From contig QMVZ01000040.1 in assembly GCA_003661365.1 (NCBI GenBank), positions 1 through 10,841 of the forward strand: a DNA stretch of 10,841 nt. The letters run 5' to 3'. The notes below the pieces were generated by a model. The model did not search any database, was not told the origin of the DNA, and saw only the letters and a list, made by a program, of their open reading frames with translations. The stretch comes from Thermoproteota archaeon. Lineage in GTDB: Archaea; Korarchaeota; Korarchaeia; Korarchaeales; Korarchaeaceae. The first letter of the stretch is position 1. Every line of letters starts with the position of its first letter. Shown here in pieces: positions 5,706-10,841 of this stretch. The position numbers and the translations under genes are program-made.

Positions 5706-6119
5706 CTATAACGCTCTTATTTCTATCAAAAGGCTTTTTCCCTTCTTTAGCATCTCTATCATAGGTCTTGGAACATCTTTAGCTGCTGCTGTTGCCTCTA
5801 TAGCTATTGTACGTTCATCTACATACGTTGATTTTCTGAAGACAATTTCTTTGTCCGATAACAACTTTAGCTTAGGAGATCCTCTAGCTTCAAAGGAGAA
5901 GAGGCTGTCTTCAACTGAGATCATGACTTCTATTTTGCCTCCGGCCAGCAAATGTTCCTTTAGTTCAGGAGAGATGTGTTTCACAGCTTTGTCCGCCATT
6001 ACTCCGATTATACAATCGGCTCTTGGTGATATCTCAGGATCTCTGGTTACCTCAATCGTTGTCTCATGTCTACCAGTTATGTTTGGATGTCCTTTGGCTC
6101 GTATAATCTCCTTGATCAA
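5706..6119 (-). CDS. DUF371 family protein (archaeal conserved, function unknown)
   Basis: The product has 137 residues. The opening IIRAKGHPNIT (5-15), followed by a short Glu/Thr-rich strand and DCIIGVMADKA (35-45), is the signature of the archaeal DUF371 family as I know it. The rest is mostly beta-strands and short helices with no membrane segment or known catalytic motif. No function is established to my knowledge. The start is TTG at 6119, because no ATG or GTG lies upstream in this frame before the divergent pcm start and the family sequence begins just there. No Shine-Dalgarno sequence is seen. A TATA-like element sits 24-34 nt upstream, so the mRNA may be leaderless on a TTG codon, which is unusual. 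The gene converges with pth2. Confidence 0.88.
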   Translation of the reverse strand: MIKEIIRAKGHPNITGRHETTIEVTRDPEISPRADCIIGVMADKAVKHISPELKEHLLAGGKIEVMISVEDSLFSFEARGSPKLKLLSDKEIVFRKSTYVDERTIAIEATAAAKDVPRPMIEMLKKGKSLLIEIRAL

Positions 6120-6142
6120 TCCAACAAAGTTATCTCTTACCC

Positions 6143-6153
6143 TAACATAAAAA
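6143..6153 (-). promoter_or_regulatory. TATA-like box for the DUF371 gene
   Basis: The minus-strand sequence TTTTTATGTTA lies 24-34 nt upstream of the TTG start at 6119, suitable for transcription beginning at or next to the start codon. It lies just before the pcm ATG (6159) on the other strand, too close to act as the pcm TATA box. Confidence 0.4.
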
Positions 6154-6158
6154 GCAAG

Positions 6159-6891
6159 ATGGACAAGAGGGAAGAGAAGTATGCCGAAAGGCGTGCCAGA
6201 TTAGTTGAAAGCTTAGTTAAGCAAGGAATCATCAGATCTGATTCTGTAAAGAGATCGGCCATGAAAGTTCCAAGGGAAAAGTTTGTTCCGTTAAGACAGA
6301 GGGAGTATGCCTACGACGATACCCCTCTTCCAATAGGGGAGGGTCAGACCATAAGTGCGCCACACGGATCCTTTGAAGGGATCCGGGCGAGACATGGTGT
6401 TTATGATGAACGAGCTCCTCAAGTTGGAAGAGGGGATGATAGTATTCGAAGTAGGAGCTGGAAGCGGGTACCATGCTGCTACCGTGGCGGAGATAGTTGC
6501 ACCCGAGGATTCGCCGATGGAAAAGTGGGGTCACGTATATTCAGCAGAGATCCATAGGAGTCTTGCCGTAAAAGCATGGAGAAATATCATGGAGGCTGGA
6601 TATGCTGATAGAGTAAGCGTCCTTCATTGCGACGGAAGTTCTGGGTTCCCCTTAAATATCAAGGCTGATAGGATCCTCGTAACTGCTGCAGCCCCCTCCC
6701 TTCCTAAGCCATTGATGGCTCAGGTAAAAATAGGAGGAAGAATTGTTATTCCAATTGGCTTCGCTCAAGCTTTATTCTTCGCTCAAAAGCTTGTGGTTGC
6801 TGATAAAATAGATGAAGAGAAATTCAACATTAGAGAGGTGGCTGACGTTGCGTTTGTACCCTTAAGAGGTAGATATGGATGGAAAAGTTAA
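6159..6891 (+). CDS. pcm: Protein-L-isoaspartate O-methyltransferase interrupted by a 28-nt BHB intron
   Basis: PCM uses S-adenosylmethionine to methylate damaged isoaspartyl residues so that they revert to normal aspartate. Exon 1 (6159-6363) begins MDKREEKYAERR and reaches YAYDDTPLPIGEGQTISAP; exon 2 (6392-6891) carries the rest. Joined, they give 234 residues: the substrate-binding motif TISAPHM (64-70), the SAM-binding VFEVGAGSGYHAA (86-98), the acidic post-motif SAEIHR, TAAAPSLPKPL, and GGRIVIPIGF near the C-terminal part. Unspliced, the frame hits a stop at 6555-6557 after 132 residues and loses the SAM site, so splicing is needed for a working enzyme. A pseudogene is unlikely because everything outside the 28 nt is intact. 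The ATG at 6159 has no good Shine-Dalgarno sequence. The gene overlaps bud32 by 13 nt, which suggests one operon. Confidence 0.9.
6364..6391 (+). other. Predicted pre-mRNA intron of pcm (bulge-helix-bulge)
   Basis: The fold is 5' bulge A6362-C6363-A6364, inner stem CGGATCC/GGATCCG (6365-6371/6379-6385) closed by loop TTTGAAG, central 4-bp helix CGCC/GGCG (6358-6361/6386-6389), 3' bulge A6390-G6391-A6392, and a short outer stem GUG/CAU (6355-6357/6393-6395, one G-U). Archaeal tRNA endonuclease cuts between the second and third bulge bases, giving 6364-6391. The protein alignment independently allows only removals of 6364-6391, 6365-6392 or 6366-6393, all with the same product, CCA-CAC-ATG. Fold and frame therefore agree. 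The outer stem is short, which is the weakest part. Confidence 0.88.
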
Positions 6892-7505
6892 TAGCCAGCG
6901 GTGCAGAAGCAAAGATCTACGAAATAGATTTCTTTGGGATTCCTGCTGTTAAGAAGGTTAGAATAAAGAAAGACTATAGGATCCCTGAATTGGATTCTCT
7001 TCTTAGGAAGAGGAGAACCTCTAAGGAAGCAAAAGCCCTTCATAGGGCCAAGAAGTTTGGGGTTCCTTGTCCCTCTATCTTAGACATTCATGAATACGAG
7101 ATCGTCATGGAAAAGGTAGACGGAATAACCCTCAGGGATCTGCTAGTGGAGTTAAGAGATGAAGATCTAGCTATGATTTCTAACTTGTTAGGAGTTATAG
7201 TAGGCAGGCTTCATAAAGCTGGACTAGTTCACAACGATCTCACTGGAGTGAATTTCATTCTTATGAATCAAGAGAAGATATGTCTCATAGACTTCGGCCT
7301 TGTTGAATTTTCTGAGGATTGTGAGGACAGAGCAGTGGACTTACATGTATTCAAGCAATCAATTGCCGCTATTGATCCTAAAAGGCTGGATTTTATAATG
7401 GATAGGTTCATCGAAGGGTATTCCAAGGAGTTTGGAGAGAGAGCTAAGGAAGTGTTAGCTAGGCTCAAATCAATAGAGAGAAGAGGAAGGTACAAGACAA
7501 GGTGA
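6879..7505 (+). CDS. bud32: Bud32-type atypical kinase/ATPase of the KEOPS complex
   Basis: Bud32 works with Kae1, Cgi121 and Pcc1 to make t6A at position 37 of ANN-decoding tRNAs. At 208 residues it is the typical stand-alone size, not fused to Kae1 as in many euryarchaea. Visible parts are a P-loop-like ASGAEAKIY (6-14), the VKK lysine region (24-26), the RRTSKEAKAL helix with E50, the catalytic loop VHNDLTGVNFIL (117-128; D120, N125), the metal-binding DFG (138-140) and the basic C-terminal tail RRGRYKTR. In most Bud32 proteins the loop reads HGDLTTSN; here Asn119 and Gly-Val replace Gly and Thr-Ser, while the catalytic Asp and Asn remain. GAGGT (6866-6870) supports ATG 6879, which lies inside the end of pcm, so translation may be coupled. 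Confidence 0.93.
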   Translation: MEKLIASGAEAKIYEIDFFGIPAVKKVRIKKDYRIPELDSLLRKRRTSKEAKALHRAKKFGVPCPSILDIHEYEIVMEKVDGITLRDLLVELRDEDLAMISNLLGVIVGRLHKAGLVHNDLTGVNFILMNQEKICLIDFGLVEFSEDCEDRAVDLHVFKQSIAAIDPKRLDFIMDRFIEGYSKEFGERAKEVLARLKSIERRGRYKTR

Positions 7506-7511
7506 TGTGAG

Positions 7512-8075
7512 TTGGACGAGCTCAAATTTGTCACGTCAAACCCCCATAAGTTTCGAGAAGCTGAGACAATATTGGAGGAATATGGAATTGAAGTAAAGTG
7601 GGTTAACCTAAAGTATCCAGAGCTTCAGGCCGATACCCTTGAAGAAGTTGTTCTGCACTCTCTAAGATGGTTAAAGAAGAAAATTGAGGAGCCATTCTTT
7701 ATCGAAGACGCTGGATTGTTTATTCATTCTCTGAAAGGATTTCCCGGACCTTATTCTTCCTATGTATTTAGGACGATAGGTAATGAAGGAATATTGAGGT
7801 TAATGAAGGGCATCAAGGAAAGAGAAGCGACCTTTAGATCAGTTATCGGTCTTGTCATCGAGGACAAGCTTTACACATTTCGCGGCGAGACCCAAGGATA
7901 TATTGCTGATTCTGCTCGGGGGACTTTATGGGGATTTGATCCTATATTCATCCCCAAGGATATGGGCGGGCTTACATATGCTGAACTAGGTATGAGAAAG
8001 AATTTGGTCTCTCATAGGAGGAAATCCCTAGAGTTAATGGCTTCTTGGTTTTCAAGAAAAGTTAAAAAAGCCTGA
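7512..8075 (+). CDS. rdgB: RdgB/HAM1-type XTP/dITP diphosphatase
   Basis: This enzyme hydrolyses deaminated purine nucleotides (ITP, dITP, XTP) to monophosphates and pyrophosphate, keeping them out of DNA and RNA. The 187 residues contain all family blocks: TSNPHKFREA (8-17), the catalytic FFIEDAGLFI (62-71; E65, D66), FPGPYSSYV (77-85), GETQGYI (125-131), the base-recognition GFDPIFIP (141-148), YAELGMRKN (156-164) and SHR (167-169). The start is TTG at 7512, with GGTGATG just upstream and overlapping the bud32 stop; no in-frame ATG lies nearby. The 6-nt gap to bud32 makes co-transcription near certain. Pairing a nucleotide-pool cleaner with a KEOPS gene is seen in other archaea as far as I recall. 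Confidence 0.95.
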   Translation: MDELKFVTSNPHKFREAETILEEYGIEVKWVNLKYPELQADTLEEVVLHSLRWLKKKIEEPFFIEDAGLFIHSLKGFPGPYSSYVFRTIGNEGILRLMKGIKEREATFRSVIGLVIEDKLYTFRGETQGYIADSARGTLWGFDPIFIPKDMGGLTYAELGMRKNLVSHRRKSLELMASWFSRKVKKA

Positions 8076-8095
8076 AATTAGATGGGATGGATTAG

Positions 8096-8545
8096 GTGAG
8101 CCCCTTGGAAAAAGGAGAAGAAGAACCACATAGATACTTCTCTGGCAAAGAAAAGCCAGAATGGGTTTCGATGAACCCAGAGGACATTATCTCATTGATT
8201 GTTAAAATGGGAAGGAGGGGAGTCCCTCCAAGTCAGATCGGCATGATTTTGAGGGATATATATGGAATACCCTCCGTCAGACAGGTCTTGGGTAAAAGGA
8301 TAACTGATATATTAGAGGAACAGGGTGTTGCCCAGAAAATACCTGAAGATCTGCTCTCTCTAATGAAAAAGGCGTATAAAATTAGGAAGCATCTCGAGGT
8401 CCACAGAAAAGACTTTCATTCCAAAAGAGGGCTTCAACTTACCGAGTCGAAAATTAGGAGACTAGTTAAATACTATAAGAAAACAGGAAAACTTCCTGAG
8501 GATTGGAGATATGATCCAAGCATGTTAGAAATGATCATAACGTGA
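8096..8545 (+). CDS. rps15: Small-subunit ribosomal protein uS15, archaeal type
   Basis: uS15 binds 16S rRNA early in 30S assembly. The archaeal/eukaryotic form has an N-terminal extension, and at 149 residues this one fits. Visible parts are the extension motif MGRRGVPPSQIGMILRD (38-54), GIPSVRQVLGKRI (57-69), and the bacterial-like four-helix part with HRKDFHSKRGLQLTESKI and RRLVKYYKKTGKLPEDW (103-137). The start is GTG 8096. A TTG at 8105 would sit 4 nt behind GGTGAG and is an alternative that loses three residues. The gene is 20 nt after rdgB and 15 nt before the RecJ-like gene. An rps15-recJ-like order occurs in other archaea to my knowledge. Confidence 0.96.
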   Translation: MSPLEKGEEEPHRYFSGKEKPEWVSMNPEDIISLIVKMGRRGVPPSQIGMILRDIYGIPSVRQVLGKRITDILEEQGVAQKIPEDLLSLMKKAYKIRKHLEVHRKDFHSKRGLQLTESKIRRLVKYYKKTGKLPEDWRYDPSMLEMIIT

Positions 8546-8560
8546 GAGGGATTCTCCTAA

Positions 8561-10012
8561 ATGGAAGATTTGGATAAGGCATGGAACTCACTAAATTCTA
8601 AGGCCAAGAAGATAGCAGATCTCATTTATGAAGTAGGAAAAAAGGCTCCCGTAAGGATAATTACTCACATCGATGCCGATGGGTTGTGTGCTGGGGGTTT
8701 AATTTCACGTGCTTTAAGGAGGTTGAAAGTTCCTTTTCATCTCTCTCCGGTAAAGTTCCTTAGCAAAGATCTAATTTCTGAGATTATGTCCGAGAAATAT
8801 GGGCTTTTCGTGTACTTAGATTTGGGAGCAGGGTACTTAAAGGAGATTCAGGAAGTCTTGGGATCTGAGGATAAGAAAAAGGTTCTCATATTAGATCACC
8901 ATCCTCCTGTCAAAGTGATAAGAAAAGAACCACCACTTTACGTGTTAAATCCCTTTGATGATGGGATAAATGGGAGTTATGAGATAAGTGGTGCAGGCGT
9001 TGCCTACCTCGTTTACAGACACCTTGTTGGAGGGGACGATGAAAGCGTTATCATGGCAATCACTGGAGCCTTAGGAGACCAACAGGCTGGCGATAATGGC
9101 TTTTCAGGCATAAATTCTAAATATATTGAGTTAGCGAAGAAGCTAGGCTTTTTGGAAGTTAAGAGAGATTTGCGGCTTTTCGGAGGGCCTGACTATCCCT
9201 TGGTTCCAGCCCTTCAGAGAACCTATGACTTAGTTCTCCTAGGACTATTTCAAGAAGCTAAAGATGCTGTGAATTTATTAGAACGACTCAAGATACCACT
9301 AAAAATAGAAAATAGGCCTACAAGGCTCTCAGATTTAACAATTGATCAAAAAAGAGAACTTTTCAATGAAATTGTGAAGCAAATCGTCTCTAAAGGAGAA
9401 AGTGGTCTCTCAGCACTAACGAATCTTTTTGGAGAAGTTTATTTAGCAGTTTCTGAACCAGTTGGTTCGCCAGCTAGAGAATTAAATGGTCTTTCAACTC
9501 TCTTGAACGCCTGTGGTAGAATGGGAAGGCCCGACTTAGGCATTGCGCTGGCAATGGGCTTTAGGGGGTCGGTTCTAGAATCAGCCCTACAAACCTTATC
9601 CGACTACAGAAAAACCCTAGCAAGAGCATTGGCTCAGATAATGGAAGATTCAGGCAAGATAACTAGAAAGGAAGAAGGTGTTCTCTTTTTGCTAGGTGGA
9701 GAGACTATTAAGGATACTATGATAGGAACTATCACATCTATCATTGCAAAAAGCAAGTTTTCGAGAGAGTACCTCATGGTAATAGGTCTAACGAAGAGCG
9801 ATGCTGCTATAAAGATATCTGCAAGGTTAACAGACAACGGAATTAGGGCTGGAATAAATTTAGATCATCTTATGAGGAAGGGGTGTGGCAGGGTGGGAGG
9901 AATTGGAGGCGGGCATAAGCATGCTGCTGGTGGCTATATTCCAGAGGGCGAGGAGGAGAACTTCATCCGCGCTGTATTAAAGTGTTTAAACGAGGCCGAG
10001 ACTCTCGAGTAG
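8561..10012 (+). CDS. Archaeal RecJ-like DHH-family nuclease/phosphoesterase (GAN-like)
   Basis: The 483-residue product shows the DHH superfamily metal-binding motifs in order: HIDADGLCAGGL (36-47), YLDLGAG (85-91), LDHHPP (111-116) and GALGDQQAG (169-177). The C-terminal DHHA1 domain has the glycine-rich GGIGGGHKHAAGGY (446-459). Length and layout fit the archaeal RecJ-like proteins, single-strand DNA or RNA exonucleases. One branch (GAN) binds the GINS complex at the replication fork and is related to Cdc45; another is linked to RNA decay. The sequence alone does not say which branch this is. The start is ATG 8561, with GAGAGGGAT 12-20 nt upstream, rather far. Its last 27 bases overlap the end of the convergent prefoldin gene. 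Confidence 0.9.
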   Translation: MEDLDKAWNSLNSKAKKIADLIYEVGKKAPVRIITHIDADGLCAGGLISRALRRLKVPFHLSPVKFLSKDLISEIMSEKYGLFVYLDLGAGYLKEIQEVLGSEDKKKVLILDHHPPVKVIRKEPPLYVLNPFDDGINGSYEISGAGVAYLVYRHLVGGDDESVIMAITGALGDQQAGDNGFSGINSKYIELAKKLGFLEVKRDLRLFGGPDYPLVPALQRTYDLVLLGLFQEAKDAVNLLERLKIPLKIENRPTRLSDLTIDQKRELFNEIVKQIVSKGESGLSALTNLFGEVYLAVSEPVGSPARELNGLSTLLNACGRMGRPDLGIALAMGFRGSVLESALQTLSDYRKTLARALAQIMEDSGKITRKEEGVLFLLGGETIKDTMIGTITSIIAKSKFSREYLMVIGLTKSDAAIKISARLTDNGIRAGINLDHLMRKGCGRVGGIGGGHKHAAGGYIPEGEEENFIRAVLKCLNEAETLE

Positions 10013-10321
10013 TTGTTTTAGCTCTTTTCTGGTTTCGGACTCTTCCTTTTTGTATCTTTCAAGAAGCGTTTCCGTCAGCTCTTTTCTGGATTTCAGATCC
10101 TCTACAAGCTCTTCCTTGTTTCTTTTAATGAAAACGTGTCCTGCACGTTCGTATACTTCGGTGTCATTTTTTATCTTCTCTAATTTCCTTAGAGCCTCAT
10201 CTATGGACCTTAAGTCCATCTCAAGGGTTGCAATCTGAGTTCTTAGAGACTCAATCTTGCCGACAAGTTCTCTATATTTTGCTTGGGCATATTGCATACT
10301 TTCGTCGGAGGACAATTGCAT
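9986..10321 (-). CDS. pfdB: Prefoldin subunit beta
   Basis: Prefoldin is a hexameric ATP-independent chaperone that holds unfolded proteins for the thermosome. This 111-residue reading has the beta-subunit plan: a long N-terminal coiled-coil helix (about 5-45), a short hairpin around DTEVYERAGHVFIKRNKEEL, and a C-terminal coiled coil rich in Lys and Glu. I start at ATG 10321 (MQLSSDES), matching the family's usual MQL start. The frame stays open to TTG 10390, which would overlap the Cgi121 gene. GGAG (10337-10340) is about 15 nt from the chosen ATG, so the start is not certain; GTG 10324 is directly adjacent. The gene lies downstream of cgi121 on the same strand, and its last 27 bases overlap the recJ-like gene. 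Confidence 0.9.
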   Translation of the reverse strand: MQLSSDESMQYAQAKYRELVGKIESLRTQIATLEMDLRSIDEALRKLEKIKNDTEVYERAGHVFIKRNKEELVEDLKSRKELTETLLERYKKEESETRKELKQLLESLGLV

Positions 10322-10373
10322 CACGTGGATAGTCTTCTCCTTAGATCTTTTAATTTGATCCTTCAAGTGAGGG

Positions 10374-10838
10374 CTATCTTTCAAGCTCAACCAAGGCTGA
10401 TTTCTCCACTATAATTAGTTCTAATCTTTCTGAGCATGATAGAATGTTTTCTACCCCAAAATCCTTTGCCAATTCTTGTAAAGGACCAAATTCATCGATT
10501 TCAGCTGCCTTAAGGGTTTCGCATACCTTAGCGGAAAGCTTGTTCCATTCCATTGGTTGAGCTGAAACAACGATGGAGACCACTTTGTCAGCTCCTATCG
10601 GATTTGTTCGTTTTAATGCTTTGTGAATTTGCCTTTCACCTGTTAGACACACTGCTACTTCAGATTCTAAATTTCTAGTAATGTTTTTCCCCTCCTTAAA
10701 TGCTCTTAGTGCTCTGTATGCAGCTATAGCAGCATGTCTTGAGGATGCTACTGAAGAAGACCTGGTTAATACTACTTTAAGTCCCTCGAAAAGGTTTTCA
10801 GGGATTTCATTGAGCGGTTCGGAGAGCTTTAGGGCCAT
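10374..10838 (-). CDS. cgi121: KEOPS complex subunit Cgi121
   Basis: Cgi121 binds Bud32 and helps deliver the tRNA 3' CCA end to the KEOPS complex during t6A synthesis. The 154-residue product has the conserved SSRHAAIAAYRAL (32-44), LTGERQIHKALK (65-76), IGADKVVSIVVS (81-92) and the terminal EKSALVELER (145-154). The last two blocks closely resemble the family (for example the RQIHEAI and EKIALIELKK segments of the Methanocaldococcus protein, from memory). The ATG is 3 nt from the window edge, so neither a Shine-Dalgarno sequence nor an upstream start can be judged. The length suggests it is complete. It lies 52 nt upstream of the prefoldin start, probably in one transcript. Confidence 0.88.
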   Translation of the reverse strand: MALKLSEPLNEIPENLFEGLKVVLTRSSSVASSRHAAIAAYRALRAFKEGKNITRNLESEVAVCLTGERQIHKALKRTNPIGADKVVSIVVSAQPMEWNKLSAKVCETLKAAEIDEFGPLQELAKDFGVENILSCSERLELIIVEKSALVELER

Positions 10839-10841
10839 TAC

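Noticed and set aside
6366..6384. Two GGATCC (BamHI) sites 13 bp apart, suggesting a cloning linker artefact or an assembly error in pcm
   Set aside because: The palindromes are part of the inner stem of a complete BHB, and the cuts predicted from that fold restore the exact PCM motif. A linker would not be expected to produce both 3-nt bulges and a 4-bp exon-intron helix. It remains the main alternative until RNA data exist.
6402..6409. C-box-like TATGATGA within pcm exon 2
   Set aside because: It is normal coding sequence (Met-Met-Asn of the conserved MMNELL) with no D box nearby.
6355..6891. pcm as two separate genes or a frameshifted pseudogene
   Set aside because: Both parts are conserved right up to the insert, no other lesion is present, and the second part has no Shine-Dalgarno sequence or N-terminal domain of its own.

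Overview
The window is archaeal chromosome. It carries an archaeal release factor aRF1, aEF-1beta, FEN-1, Pth2, an archaeal-type uS15, a RecJ-like DHH nuclease, prefoldin beta, KEOPS subunits (Bud32, Cgi121) and DUF371. Two of its three tRNA genes have introns in the anticodon loop, as expected for archaea. Many genes sit behind GGTGA/GAGGT-type Shine-Dalgarno sequences, while others look leaderless behind AT-rich TATA-like boxes. No gene looks like a recent bacterial or viral import. The lineage is not fixed by the sequence: a TACK-type (Crenarchaeota, Korarchaeota or relatives) thermophile is plausible, but this is inference.

Layout. Positions 1-561 hold the C-terminal part of aRF1. Positions 562-908 hold an intron-containing tRNA-Ala(CGC) and, on the minus strand, tRNA-Cys(GCA). 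hisS (minus, 990-2279) diverges from an intron-containing tRNA-Arg(CCT) at 2335, and one TATA-like element lies between them. On the plus strand follow a membrane-anchored protein with a CWB2-like outer domain and a cytoplasmic winged helix (2472-3485), a 57-residue zinc-ribbon protein, aEF-1beta and a small winged-helix protein. FEN-1 (minus) converges on these and diverges from Pth2. Pth2 in turn converges on DUF371 (minus). A tight plus-strand run then goes pcm, bud32, rdgB-like, rps15 and recJ-like (6159-10012). It converges with prefoldin beta and Cgi121 (minus, 9986-10838).

The main discovery candidate is in pcm (protein-L-isoaspartate O-methyltransferase). The reading frame is broken by a 28-nt insertion exactly inside the conserved TISAPH-M motif. 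That segment folds into a textbook bulge-helix-bulge (BHB): two 3-nt bulges, a 4-bp central helix and a 7-bp inner stem. The endonuclease cuts predicted from the fold (6364-6391) are one of the few positions that restore the exact family sequence and frame. It is therefore most likely an archaeal pre-mRNA intron removed by the tRNA splicing endonuclease, not a pseudogene. I know of only a few archaeal protein genes with such introns (for example cbf5), and I do not know of one in pcm.

Functionally the window is translation and tRNA biology (release, charging, peptidyl-tRNA recycling, elongation, t6A modification), together with protein repair, nucleotide-pool cleaning and replication or repair nucleases.
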